A DNA stretch of 64,000 nt, from positions 1 through 64,000 of the forward strand of contig NZ_JAJAUZ010000033.1 of the NCBI RefSeq assembly GCF_020532645.1. Direction: 5' to 3'. The first letter of the stretch is position 1. Each line of letters opens with the position of its first letter. Of the stretch, positions 16,932 to 25,029 are shown piece by piece. A program made the translations under genes and the position numbers. The notes beneath the pieces were generated by a model that saw only the letters and a list, made by a program, of their open reading frames with translations, was not told where the DNA came from and did not search any database. This stretch comes from Streptomyces bambusae. GTDB lineage: Bacteria; Actinomycetota; Actinomycetes; Streptomycetales; Streptomycetaceae.

Positions 16932-17525
16932 ATGACCGACCCCGCGCCCGGCACCCCCCGCCCCGGCTTCCGCCACAAACCCACCCTCGACGGCGACCTG
17001 GTCCGCCTGCGCCCGGTGACGGCGGACGACGTCCCCGCTCTGCTGCCCCTGTTCACCGACCCCGAGGTCTCCCGCCTCACCGGCAGCCACGAGGGCGAGA
17101 CGTACGACGAAGAGGCCCTGCGCACCTGGTACGGCTCACGCGGCGACCAGGACGACCGCCTCGACCTCGCCGTCGTGGAACGCGCCACCGGCCGCGTCAT
17201 CGGCGAGGTTGTCCTCAACCTGTGGGACCGCCACAACGAGAGCTGCAGCTTCCGCATCGGCTTCGTCCCCGGCACCCACGGCCGTGGCCTCGGCACCGAG
17301 GCCACCCGCCTGATCGTCGGCCACGGCTTCGAACAGCTCGGCCTGCACCGCATCTCCCTGGAGGTCTACGCCTTCAACCCCCGCGCCCGCCGCGTCTACG
17401 AGAAGGTCGGCTTCACCCCGGAAGGCACCCTCCGCGACGCCCTTCTCTGGCAGGGCCGCCGCGTGGACGCCACCCTCATGTCCCTCCTCGCCCCCGACTG
17501 GCACCACCACCGCGGCCGCCCCTGA
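16932..17525 (+). CDS. GNAT family N-acetyltransferase (RimJ/RimL type)
   Basis: A 197-residue acetyl-CoA-dependent N-acetyltransferase. VRLRPVTADDVPALLPLFTD starts the fold; the acetyl-CoA loop is GFVPGTHGRGLGTEATRL (about 115-132) and the family-typical HRISLEVYAFNPRARRVYEKVGF follows. It could modify a ribosomal protein N-terminus, an antibiotic or a small amine; the sequence does not say. Stand-alone gene inside the island, without the palindrome, so probably not part of the pathway. Confidence 0.92.
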   Translation: MTDPAPGTPRPGFRHKPTLDGDLVRLRPVTADDVPALLPLFTDPEVSRLTGSHEGETYDEEALRTWYGSRGDQDDRLDLAVVERATGRVIGEVVLNLWDRHNESCSFRIGFVPGTHGRGLGTEATRLIVGHGFEQLGLHRISLEVYAFNPRARRVYEKVGFTPEGTLRDALLWQGRRVDATLMSLLAPDWHHHRGRP

Positions 17526-17588
17526 CAGCCCACCGGGCCGCCCCCGCGCACGGCGGAGGCGACCCGGAAACGACGGTCGGCAGACCGG

Positions 17589-18656
17589 TCAGAACGTCAG
17601 GACGCCGCGGGCGACGCGGCCCTGGTGGGCGTCTTCGGCGGCCTTGGCGAAGTCCTCGACCGGGTAGGTCTCCGTGACCAGTTCGTCCAGGAGGAGCCGG
17701 CCCGAGCGGTACAGGTCCGCGTACAGGGCGATGTCGCGCTGGGGGCGGGCGGAGCCGTAGCGGCAGCCGAGGATGGACTTGTCGAGGTACATCGAGGAGA
17801 CCTGGAAGCTCGCCTCCTCCTGGAAGCCGGGCACGCCCAGCAGGACCGCCTGGCCGTGCCGGTCGAGCAGGTCGACGGCCTGGCGGATCAGCTTCACGTT
17901 GCCGACGCACTCGAAGGCGTGGTCGGCACCCGTCGGCAGGACCTCGCGGACCGCGGCGGACGTGTCCGCCACCGCCGACGCGTCCACGAAGTGCGTGGCG
18001 CCGAACTGCCGGGCCACCGCCTCCTTCGCCGGGTTCGCGTCCACCGCCACGATCCGGGTGGCACCGGCGATCCGCGCGCCCTGGAGCACGTTCAGGCCGA
18101 TGCCGCCGGTGCCGATGACGACGACCGACTCGCCGCGGTCCACCCGCGCCCGGTTGAGTACGGCGCCGACCCCGGTCAGCACCCCGCAGCCGATGAGGGC
18201 GGCGCTGGTCAGCGGGATGTCGGCGGGGATCTTCACCGCCTGTACCGCCTTGACGACCGTCTTCTCCGCGAAGGCGGAATTGGAAGCGAACTGGAAGACG
18301 GGCTGCCCGCCCCGGCTGAACGGCTGCCCCGGCATCCCGATCGCCTTGCGGCACATCGTCGGCCGCCCCCGGTCGCACTCGGCGCAGGCCCCGCAGTTGG
18401 CCAGGGTGGACAGGGCCACGTGGTCGCCGGGCGCCACGTGCGTCACGCCCGCGCCGACCGCCTCCACCACGCCCGCGCCCTCGTGCCCCAGCACCACCGG
18501 CGGCGGGAACGGGATCGTCCCGTCGATCACCGACAGGTCGCTGTGGCACAGCCCGGCCGCGGCGATCGCGACGAGCACCTCGCCCGGCCCGGGACCGCGC
18601 ACCTCCAGGTCGTCGACCACCTGCGCCTGCTTGCCGTCGAACACGACGCCTCTCAC
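17589..18656 (-). CDS. Zinc-dependent alcohol dehydrogenase
   Basis: A 355-residue medium-chain dehydrogenase. Catalytic zinc ligands are in AGLCHSD (Cys about 37) and GHEG (His about 58); the structural zinc loop is NCGACAECDRGRPTMC with four Cys (about 88-103). The NAD site reads GTGGIGLNVLQGARIAGA followed by VAVDANPAK, whose Asp favours NAD over NADP. It resembles mycothiol/class III-like dehydrogenases. The GTG start overlaps the stop of the upstream acyl-CoA dehydrogenase (GTGA), placing it third in the operon SDR, dehydrogenase, ADH that starts from the operator at 20966. Confidence 0.93.
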   Translation of the reverse strand: MRGVVFDGKQAQVVDDLEVRGPGPGEVLVAIAAAGLCHSDLSVIDGTIPFPPPVVLGHEGAGVVEAVGAGVTHVAPGDHVALSTLANCGACAECDRGRPTMCRKAIGMPGQPFSRGGQPVFQFASNSAFAEKTVVKAVQAVKIPADIPLTSAALIGCGVLTGVGAVLNRARVDRGESVVVIGTGGIGLNVLQGARIAGATRIVAVDANPAKEAVARQFGATHFVDASAVADTSAAVREVLPTGADHAFECVGNVKLIRQAVDLLDRHGQAVLLGVPGFQEEASFQVSSMYLDKSILGCRYGSARPQRDIALYADLYRSGRLLLDELVTETYPVEDFAKAAEDAHQGRVARGVLTF

Positions 18657-19999
18657 CGCGACTCCTTAGGCAGGCCGAGCACCCGCTCGGCGATGATGTT
18701 CCGCTGGATCTCGTCCGAACCGCCGTAGATCGTGTCGGCGCGGGTGAACAGGAACAGCCGCTGGTCCTCCGCCAGCCCCAGCTCGTACGGCAGGTCCGGC
18801 GCCCAGTCCCGCACCCCGGCCGCCGCGGCCGCGCCCCGGACGGCCACCGCCAGCTCCCCGAGCCGCCGGTGCCAGCCGCCCCACAGCAGCTTCGCCACAC
18901 TGGGCGCCCCGGGATCGGCCGCGCCGCCGGATTCCGGCGAACTGCCGAGCGTGCGGAGGGCGTTCCAGCGCATCGTGCGCAGCTCGGCCCACTGCCGGAC
19001 GAGCCGGTCACGCAGCACGCCGTCCGGGCCGGCGGGCGTACGGTCCGGGCCGGCGGGCGTACGGTCCGGCGCGGTGGCGGCGAGGTGGGCGGCGATCACG
19101 CGTTCCAGTTCGGCGGCGAAGCCGATCTGCTGGACGAGGGTGGAGACGCCGCGTTCGAGGGCGAGCAGGCCCATCGCGACCTGCCAGCCGTTGCCCTCGC
19201 CGCCGACGACCTCCTCGGCGACGGCGCCGTCGAAGAAGACCTCGTTGAACTCGCTCGTCCCGGACAGCTGCCGGATCGGCCGGACCTCGACCCGGCCGCC
19301 GGGCTGGTCCATCGGTACGAGGAGGAAGGAGAGGCCGTGGTGGCGGCGCGAGCCGGGCTCGGTGCGGGCGAGGACGAAGCACCAGTCGGCCTCGCGGGCG
19401 AGCGAGGTCCAGATCTTCTGCCCGGTGACCCGCCACCGGACCCGACCGGCACCCGCCCCGGAACCGGAGCCGGAGCCGGATGCGGAACCGGAGCCGGATA
19501 CGGAGCCGGATCCGGAGCCGGCCCCGACCCCCCGCTCCCGCACGGCGACCGTCCGCACCCCCGCCAGGTCCGACCCCGCCCCCGGCTCGCTGTACCCCTG
19601 GCACCAGAGCTCCTCCCCCCGCGCGATCGCCGGCAGGAAGCGGTCGCGCTGCTCCGGGGTGCCGTACGCGAGGAGGGTGGGCGCGAGGAGGTTCTCGCCG
19701 ATGTGGCCGACCCGGCCGGGGGCGCGGGAGCGCGCGTACTCCTCCGCCCAGACCACCTGGCCGGTCAGCGTGGCGGACCGCTGCCCGTAGGCCCCGGCCG
19801 GCGCGTCCCAGCCCAGCCCGATCCAGCCGCCACGCCCCAACTCGTGTTCCCACGCCCGGCGTTCGGCCACGCCCTCGTGCTCGCTGCCGGGCCCGCCGAG
19901 CCCGGCGGCGGCCGCGTACGGGCCGGTCAGGTGCCCGGTCAGCCAGTCCCGCGCCGTCCTGCGGAGCTCCTCGTCACCGTCTCCGAACCGGAAGTCCAT
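18653..19999 (-). CDS. Acyl-CoA dehydrogenase with a Gly-Ser low-complexity insertion
   Basis: A 448-residue catalytic-type FadE. The N-terminal domain, the active-site/FAD loop CQGYSEPGAGSDLAG (about 133-147), GQKIWTSLA (about 193-201), the beta-domain end, and the C-terminal DTIYGGSDEIQRNIIAERVLG (about 420-440, FAD and catalytic-acid region) are all present. Between VRTVAVRE and RWRVTGQKIW, where the related protein encoded at 25030 has only a short turn, there are about 28 residues of Gly, Ser and Ala (residues 157-185), and near residue 311 a seven-residue unit DRTPAGP is doubled by a 21-base DNA repeat. Both look like slippage expansions on surface loops. It lies 33 bases after the SDR gene and overlaps the ADH gene. 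Confidence 0.9.
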   Translation of the reverse strand: MDFRFGDGDEELRRTARDWLTGHLTGPYAAAAGLGGPGSEHEGVAERRAWEHELGRGGWIGLGWDAPAGAYGQRSATLTGQVVWAEEYARSRAPGRVGHIGENLLAPTLLAYGTPEQRDRFLPAIARGEELWCQGYSEPGAGSDLAGVRTVAVRERGVGAGSGSGSVSGSGSASGSGSGSGAGAGRVRWRVTGQKIWTSLAREADWCFVLARTEPGSRRHHGLSFLLVPMDQPGGRVEVRPIRQLSGTSEFNEVFFDGAVAEEVVGGEGNGWQVAMGLLALERGVSTLVQQIGFAAELERVIAAHLAATAPDRTPAGPDRTPAGPDGVLRDRLVRQWAELRTMRWNALRTLGSSPESGGAADPGAPSVAKLLWGGWHRRLGELAVAVRGAAAAAGVRDWAPDLPYELGLAEDQRLFLFTRADTIYGGSDEIQRNIIAERVLGLPKESR

Positions 20000-20032
20000 C
20001 CGCGCCCGCCTCCTTCCACGGCCTCGCCCCGG

Positions 20033-20944
20033 TCACGCGTTGGGCCGGTCCTTCGCGGCCGCCGCCTTCGCCATCGCCTCCAGTTGCGCGAGCATCGGCA
20101 TCGGGTCCGTGCCCACCGTCCCCGGCAGGAAGTCCGCGATCCGCTCCGGGGTCCACGGCCCCTCCGCGTACCCGGCGCGCAGCTCGCGCGGCTGCGCCCA
20201 TACGGCGATCTTGGGGCCGGCGACCGTGTAGACCTGCCCGGTGATCCCCTCGGCCCGGGCGCGGTCGCTGAGCAGGTACGTGACCAGCGCGGCGACGTCC
20301 TCGGGTTCGCCGATCTCCTTGAGCTCCATCGGCACGTTCGCGGACATCCGGGTGCGGGCGACGGGCGCGACGGCGTTGGCCGTCACCCCGTACTTGTGCA
20401 GGCCGAGGGCGGCGCTGCGGACGAGCGAGATGATGCCGCCCTTGGCGGCGCTGTAGTTGGCCTGGGCGACGGAGCCCTGGTGGTTGCCGCTGGTGAAGCC
20501 GATGAGGGTGCCGGAGCCCTGGCGGCGCATGACGGCGGAGGCGGCGCGGAAGACGGTGAAGGTGCCCTTGAGGTGGGTGGCGACCACCGGGTCCCACTCC
20601 TCCTCCGACATGTTGAAGAGCATCCGTTCGCGCAGGATGCCGGCGACGCACACGACCCCGTCGACACGGCCGTACTCGGCGAGCGCGGTGTCGACGACGC
20701 GCTGGCCGCCGGCCATGGTGGAGATGTCGTCGGCGACGGCCACCGCCTGCCCGCCGGCCTCGGCGATCTCCTTGACCACGGCTTCGGCGACCTCGCTCGC
20801 CGGTTCGCCTCCGCCGACGCCGACGCCGTAGTCGTTGACGACGACCCTGGCGCCCTCGGCGGCCGCGGCGAGCGCGACGGCCCGGCCGATGCCGCGGCCC
20901 GCGCCGGTGACGGCGACGACCTTGCCTGCCAAGAAGTTCCCCAC
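20033..20944 (-). CDS. Short-chain dehydrogenase, HSD17B4/3-hydroxyacyl-CoA dehydrogenase-like
   Basis: A 303-residue NAD(P)-dependent SDR. The cofactor motif is VTGAGRGIGRAVALAAAAEG (about 12-31), followed by VVVNDYGVGVGG, whose early Asp fits NAD; the catalytic Ser is in GFTSGNHQGS (about 150) and the Tyr-Lys pair in NYSAAKGG (about 163-170). VVVNDYG and the long C-terminus are like the dehydrogenase unit of peroxisomal multifunctional enzyme 2 and bacterial steroid side-chain enzymes, so oxidation of a 3-hydroxyacyl-CoA is the best guess. It starts with GTG at 20944, 22 bases after the operator, and heads a three-gene operon. Confidence 0.9.
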   Translation of the reverse strand: MGNFLAGKVVAVTGAGRGIGRAVALAAAAEGARVVVNDYGVGVGGGEPASEVAEAVVKEIAEAGGQAVAVADDISTMAGGQRVVDTALAEYGRVDGVVCVAGILRERMLFNMSEEEWDPVVATHLKGTFTVFRAASAVMRRQGSGTLIGFTSGNHQGSVAQANYSAAKGGIISLVRSAALGLHKYGVTANAVAPVARTRMSANVPMELKEIGEPEDVAALVTYLLSDRARAEGITGQVYTVAGPKIAVWAQPRELRAGYAEGPWTPERIADFLPGTVGTDPMPMLAQLEAMAKAAAAKDRPNA

Positions 20945-20965
20945 GTCCGGCCCCTTCCCGCGGTT

Positions 20966-20982
20966 TCTGACGGACCGTTAGA
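20966..20982. promoter_or_regulatory. Operator copy 7, between the SDR operon and the cyclase gene
   Basis: TCTGACGGACCGTTAGA, one change from a perfect palindrome. It lies 22 bases before the SDR start (minus strand) and 45 bases before the cyclase start (plus strand), so one site can control both directions. Confidence 0.78.
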
Positions 20983-21026
20983 TTTGAGCGCACCCGGTCC
21001 GCGAGCACAAGACCTCAGGAGGCCCC

Positions 21027-21956
21027 ATGTCCGCGCTGCCGCCCGAGTTCCACGACATCGCCAAGCGCGTGAACAACTGGGGGCGCTGGGGTGCGGCCGA
21101 CGAGATCGGCACCCTGAACCTGATCACCGGGGACGTCGTACGGGCGGCCGCCGCGGAGGTCCGCACCGGCCGCCGGATCCCGCTCGCGCTGCCACTCAAG
21201 GAGGACGGGGTGCAGGCCGGGCTGATCCCGGGCCGGGTCAATCCGCTGCACACGATGGTGCAGATCAATCAGGAGCTGTTCGGGCCGGGCACGGTCGCGT
21301 GCAGCGACGACTCGGTGACGATGGGCCTGCAGGCGGCCACCCACTGGGACGCCCTCACCCACGTCTCGCACTCCGGACGCATCTACAACGGCCGCCCCGC
21401 CACCACCATCACCGCGCACGGCCGCGCCGAGTTCAGCGGCATCGACAAGGCCACCCCGATCGTGTCGCGCGGGGTGCTGCTCGACGTGGCCCGCGCGAAG
21501 GGCGTCGACCGGCTGCCCGGCGGGCACGCGGTGACCCCGGAGGACCTGGCGGAGGCGGAGGAGTTCGGGCGGGTACGGGTCCGGGCCGGGGACGTCGTCC
21601 TGGTCCGCACCGGCCAGATCCAGGTCTACCTCGCGGGCGACAAGCACGGCTACGGCTTCCCGTCCCCCGGCCTGTCGGTCCGTACCCCGGAGTGGTTCCA
21701 CGCCCGCGACGTGGCGGCCGTCGCGAACGACACGCTCACGTTTGAGATCTTCCCCCCGGAGATCGACAATCTATGGCTGCCCGTCCACGCCCTCGACCTG
21801 GTCGAGATGGGTATGCACCAGGGCCAGAACTGGAACCTGGAAATGTTGTCCACAGCCTGTGCAGAACTTTCCCGCCACTCCTTCCTCCTCTCGGCCATGC
21901 CGGAACCCTTCGTCGGCGGCACGGGCACCCCGGTGGCACCGGTGGCGGTGCTGTAG
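21027..21956 (+). CDS. Cyclase family protein (kynurenine-formamidase-like metal hydrolase)
   Basis: A 309-residue protein of the cyclase/KynB superfamily. The metal-binding motif appears as ATHWDALTHVSH (about residues 104-115), a form of HxDxxxH; RGVLLDVARAKGVDRLPGG and DVVLVRTGQ are family landmarks. Members hydrolyse amide, lactone or ring bonds with a divalent metal. AGGAGG stands five bases before the ATG. It is transcribed away from the SDR operon, sharing the operator at 20966. Its presence with an amidohydrolase (26196) suggests a hydrolytic ring- or lactone-opening step in the same pathway; that is inference. Confidence 0.9.
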   Translation: MSALPPEFHDIAKRVNNWGRWGAADEIGTLNLITGDVVRAAAAEVRTGRRIPLALPLKEDGVQAGLIPGRVNPLHTMVQINQELFGPGTVACSDDSVTMGLQAATHWDALTHVSHSGRIYNGRPATTITAHGRAEFSGIDKATPIVSRGVLLDVARAKGVDRLPGGHAVTPEDLAEAEEFGRVRVRAGDVVLVRTGQIQVYLAGDKHGYGFPSPGLSVRTPEWFHARDVAAVANDTLTFEIFPPEIDNLWLPVHALDLVEMGMHQGQNWNLEMLSTACAELSRHSFLLSAMPEPFVGGTGTPVAPVAVL

Positions 21957-21971
21957 GGGGTGCCGGCCCCG

Positions 21972-22295
21972 CTACGCCTCCGTCGTTGCGATCACGAGCG
22001 CAGCGGCTGCGAGCAGCAGGAGGCCGGTGGCGACGAGGGCGAGGCGGATGCGCCTCAGGGTCTGGACGAGGTTCGTGCCGCGCCGGTGCTCCTCGGCAAG
22101 CTCCGCCGGGGTCCCCGGCTGGGCCCGGCTCACGGACTGGGGGTGGCGGACGACCGGGTACCGGCGGCCGATCTCCATGTCGGGGGTGACGTCGACGACC
22201 CAGTCCGGCACGGCCGTTTCACCGGCCGGGCCCTCGAACTCGCAACGGGCCCGGGCCCTCGGGTTCCGACCGCCGGAGACCGGGTCCAGCCGCAC
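21972..22295 (-). CDS. Short DUF3592-like membrane protein, possibly 5'-truncated
   Basis: About 107 residues. The soluble part VRLDPVSGGRNPRARARCEFEG ... DWVVDVTPDMEIGRRYPVVR looks like the extracytoplasmic module of DUF3592 proteins, and one membrane helix (LALVATGLLLLAAAALVIATT) ends the chain. Family members usually begin with another membrane helix before the 'VRLDPVSGG' stretch; here the upstream part is missing and replaced by the start region of the divergent DUF1838 gene. The GTG at 22295 is the best start I can find, without a good Shine-Dalgarno. It may be a remnant. Confidence 0.5.
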   Translation of the reverse strand: MRLDPVSGGRNPRARARCEFEGPAGETAVPDWVVDVTPDMEIGRRYPVVRHPQSVSRAQPGTPAELAEEHRRGTNLVQTLRRIRLALVATGLLLLAAAALVIATTEA

Positions 22296-22352
22296 CAGCG
22301 GCGCCCGGCACGCCCCCTTGCCCGCTCCCCCGCCCCGCCCCACAGTGGGCCC

Positions 22353-23093
22353 ATGGTCATGTCGCCCGCAGAGTCGCTCACCGCCTTCGCCCGGGTCCGG
22401 GCTTCGCTGGACGGGCGGGAGGTGGTGTACGGCTGGTCCGGGGACGTGTACGCGTGGGGGCCCGGGGAGCCGTACCGGAAGGTGTTCGGGTTCGAGGGGG
22501 TGAACGTCTCGCGGGTGGAGGGGGACCATGGCTCCGGCGGATACCGGATGCTGTCCCGGGAGGCCGCGTTCTATCTCGACCCGGTGAGCCGGGAGATCCT
22601 GGAGGACTGGGAGGGGCAGCCGGTCGTGCACGTGTGGAACGACCCGGTGAACCAGCACTGGCGGCCGTTCCCCGTCCCGCACACCCTCCTCGGCGACCAG
22701 GTCTGCTTCAGCCTGGAGATCCCGCTCGCCTACCCGTCACCGCTGCCGGTCGCCGACTACCCGGAGAACTCGGCGGACGACACGTACCGCGCGCTGGAGA
22801 TGTTCCAGTTCTTCGCCCCCGCCGAGGCCCTCACCACCGACGCCCCGAGCGTGCCGGCCACGATGTCCTGGACCCGCATGTCCCCCTGGCTGCCCTGGAT
22901 GGCCAAGGGCCCGACCCCCGGCGGGCTCGTCTTCCAGTGCCGCGGCCGCAAGCTCGCCTCGTACACCGAACTCCCCGCCCGCACCCGCGCCCACATCGCC
23001 GCCCACCACCCCGAGTACGCCACCGCCCCCGCCAAGTGGACCGAACCCAACGAATCCAGCTGGACGTACTTCCGCCGCCTGAACCCGCGGTAG
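22353..23093 (+). CDS. DUF1838 family protein
   Basis: A 246-residue protein of a family with no known reaction (DUF1838). Recognisable parts are REVVYGWSGDVYAWGPGEPYRKVFGFEGVNVSR near the start, LDPVSREILEDWEGQPVVHVWNDPVNQ in the middle, and AHHPEYATAPAKWTEPNESSWTYF at the end. Aromatic residues are frequent, suggesting a beta-barrel lipid- or small-molecule-binding fold. ATG at 22353 and 22359 are both possible. DUF1838 genes often sit with steroid or aromatic degradation genes, but that association is from memory and not evidence of function. No island operator precedes it. Confidence 0.75.
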   Translation: MVMSPAESLTAFARVRASLDGREVVYGWSGDVYAWGPGEPYRKVFGFEGVNVSRVEGDHGSGGYRMLSREAAFYLDPVSREILEDWEGQPVVHVWNDPVNQHWRPFPVPHTLLGDQVCFSLEIPLAYPSPLPVADYPENSADDTYRALEMFQFFAPAEALTTDAPSVPATMSWTRMSPWLPWMAKGPTPGGLVFQCRGRKLASYTELPARTRAHIAAHHPEYATAPAKWTEPNESSWTYFRRLNPR

Positions 23094-23141
23094 GGCCCGA
23101 CGGCCCGCCGGCCCCAGGAACCTCCCCGCACCGTACGTGAG

Positions 23142-23321
23142 ATGTCGACCGTCCTGGCGCGCGATTACGACACCGACGCGATCCTGACCCTCGACCTGCG
23201 GGTGGCGGCGAGCCTCGTGCGCGCCCCGAGCACGGCACGGGTTGCCGCCACCCCGCGACCCGCACTCGTCAAGGTCAGTCCTTGGCGTCCCCTCGCGACG
23301 CGTCGCTCCCCTCAAGGGTGA
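23142..23321 (+). pseudogene. Remnant of a PIN-domain (VapC-like) toxin gene
   Basis: A 59-codon frame starting MSTVLARDYDTDAILTLDLR. The string LARDYDTDAILTLD is the C-terminal acidic motif of PIN-domain RNases, in which the Asp of TLD binds the metal. After it the frame loses similarity, while HGTG and GLPPPRDPH, recalling the usual PIN C-terminus, appear in the other two frames, which suggests frameshifts. The N-terminal two thirds of a PIN gene and any antitoxin are missing. Assignment rests on this one motif. Confidence 0.45.
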
Positions 23322-23327
23322 TCAACG

Positions 23328-23344
23328 CATGACGGTCCGTCAAC
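23328..23344. promoter_or_regulatory. Operator copy 8 (orphan)
   Basis: CATGACGGTCCGTCAAC, with the perfect 13-base core TGACGG-T-CCGTCA at 23330-23342. No gene starts next to it: it lies just beyond the stop of a minus-strand gene and after a pseudogene. It may be a relic of a lost promoter. Confidence 0.55.
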
Positions 23345-23350
23345 TCCTCG

Positions 23351-23779
23351 TTAGAGGTACATGTGGCTCGGAGGGGCCGGTTCCGGGGCTTTCCCGTCGC
23401 GGTCGATCTCGCACCAGATGCGCTTGCCGGCGCCCTCGCGCTGCCAGCCCCAGCGGTCCGCGAGGCCGTCGACCAGCTCCAAGCCGCGGCCGCTCGTCTC
23501 CGAGTCCTCCGCGCGCCGCCGGGACGGCGGGCAGTCGCTCACGTCCATCACCTCGACCCGTACGCCGGGCCCGCCGAACAGCATGCGCAGGACCGCCGGA
23601 CAGCCGGTGTGCACCACGGCGTTGGTGACGAGCTCCGAGATCAGCAGGATCAGGGTGTCGGTGAGGGGCTCGTCCGCCCCTATCCCGCAGCCGGCCAGCC
23701 GGGAACGTGCCCATCTGCGCGCCCGGCCCACTTCGGCGGGATCCGGACCGACCTCCAGCTGAACCTGAAGCACCTGCAC
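23351..23779 (-). CDS. RsbW/SpoIIAB-like ATP-binding protein (HATPase_c_2)
   Basis: A 142-residue GHKL ATPase-fold protein of the anti-sigma-factor serine kinase family. The N box is LISELVTNAVVHTG (about residues 46-59) and the G box SGRGLELVDGLADRWG (about 96-111). Streptomyces has dozens of these; they phosphorylate anti-anti-sigma factors or have lost that role. No STAS or PP2C partner is next to it. The stop is TAA. The upstream region is long and has a perfect palindrome 51 bases before the start. Confidence 0.9.
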   Translation of the reverse strand: MQVLQVQLEVGPDPAEVGRARRWARSRLAGCGIGADEPLTDTLILLISELVTNAVVHTGCPAVLRMLFGGPGVRVEVMDVSDCPPSRRRAEDSETSGRGLELVDGLADRWGWQREGAGKRIWCEIDRDGKAPEPAPPSHMYL

Positions 23780-24116
23780 CGCTCACACCATCCGAACCGG
23801 CGGACACTTCGCCTCACGACGGAACGGGATCACGGACCGTGACCCCCTTGCGGAGCAGCATGGTTGACATACAGTCACCACAACAAGCGCTTCGGGCATA
23901 TTCCAGCGCGAAGCCGGGGGCGTGGTGCATACTGTGCGACGCCCTCGCCGCTCGACCGCTCGCATGGGGAGCGTACCGGAGCGAGCACCCGACTCCCCTG
24001 CGTAACGAGTCGGACGAAGGACACAAACCGATATCAACTCTCTGTAATCGGACAGGCGTCCCGCGGCGTCCCACCCGTGTCTCCCTTCGCAGAGCGCCCC
24101 GCGCCACCCCGAGCGC
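23780..24116. other. Gene-free region with the palindrome TCACGGACCGTGA
   Basis: About 335 bases, AT-richer than its surroundings, between the ATP-binding protein gene and the acyl-CoA dehydrogenase pair. It holds a perfect 13-base palindrome TCACGG-A-CCGTGA at 23830-23842. The frames across it are not convincing as genes. It probably contains the promoter of the ATP-binding protein and the 3' end region of the dehydrogenase operon. Confidence 0.5.
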
Positions 24117-25028
24117 TCACAGCCCCGCCGCCAGCTCCTCCTCCGCCTCCGCGGCCGTCCGCCACTGCTCGGCCCGCACCCAGGCCCGCTTCAGGTGCAG
24201 GTGGACGTCGGCCTCCCAGGTGAAGCCCATCCCGCCGTGCACCTGGAGGCAGTCCCGGGCGCCCAGCACCGCCGCCTCGTCGGCGAGCAGCTTGGCCGCG
24301 GCCGTCTCGGCCGGGTCCGCGGTCACGGCCGCCGCGTAGACCGCCGTACGGGCCACCTCCGCACGCACCAGCATCTCCGCGCACAGGTGCTTGACGGCCT
24401 GGAAGGCCCCGACCGGCTGCCCGAACTGCTCCCGCTCCTTCGCGTACCGCACCGCCAGTTCGCAGGTCGCGAGCGCGCTCCCGGTCTGGAGCGCGGCCGT
24501 CAGCAGCGTCCCCTCCAGCCGGTACGCGTCCACCGGCGGGACGGCCCCCGGCGGCACCCGGTGCAGCGGTGTCAGCGGATCCACCGACCGCACCGGCTCC
24601 CCCGCCGGCGGCCCGGCGGGCCACGGCGGCCCGGGCGCGCCCAACACCCCGTCCGCCTCCCCCAGATGCGCGACCAGATCCCCGCCCAGGTCCCCGGCCG
24701 TCACCACCGCCTCTCCCGCGGCCGCCCCCGGCACCGTCCCCGCCGCCAGGTGCGTGGCCACCAGCGGCCCCGACAGCAGGGCCCGCCCGGCCTCCTCGAA
24801 GACGAGCGCCGCCTCCGGCAGCCCCAGCCCGACCCCGCCGGCCGCCTCCGGCAGCCGCAGCGCGAAGAACCCGGCCGCCCCCAGTTCCCGCCACAGCCCC
24901 CGGTCCACCACCCCGGCGGAAGCTCCGTCCACGGACGCCCGCAGCGCCTCGCGCCCGTACCGGCCCGCCAGCAGTTCCCGCATCCCGGCCCGCAGGTCCC
25001 GCTGCTCCTCCGTCAACCGGAAGTCCAC
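24117..25028 (-). CDS. Acyl-CoA dehydrogenase, short subunit of a probable heteromer
   Basis: Only 303 residues, against about 380-400 for a usual acyl-CoA dehydrogenase. The N-terminal helical domain (LTEEQRDLRAGMRELLAGRYG) and the C-terminal one (YAKEREQFGQPVGAFQAVKHLCAEM, CLQVHGGMGFTWEADVHLHLKRA) are present, but the middle beta-domain is reduced and has no SEPGAGSD loop. In actinobacterial steroid catabolism such short subunits pair with a full-length catalytic FadE as alpha2beta2 enzymes (ChsE type). The full partner is encoded directly upstream at 25030, one base before this GTG start, strongly supporting a complex. Confidence 0.88.
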   Translation of the reverse strand: MDFRLTEEQRDLRAGMRELLAGRYGREALRASVDGASAGVVDRGLWRELGAAGFFALRLPEAAGGVGLGLPEAALVFEEAGRALLSGPLVATHLAAGTVPGAAAGEAVVTAGDLGGDLVAHLGEADGVLGAPGPPWPAGPPAGEPVRSVDPLTPLHRVPPGAVPPVDAYRLEGTLLTAALQTGSALATCELAVRYAKEREQFGQPVGAFQAVKHLCAEMLVRAEVARTAVYAAAVTADPAETAAAKLLADEAAVLGARDCLQVHGGMGFTWEADVHLHLKRAWVRAEQWRTAAEAEEELAAGL

Positions 25029-25029
25029 G

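Noticed and set aside
23783..24107. Minus-strand frames of 84 and 97 codons in the spacer before the ATP-binding protein gene
   Set aside because: Odd composition (many Cys and Arg), no domain, no ribosome-binding site; better read as promoter region.
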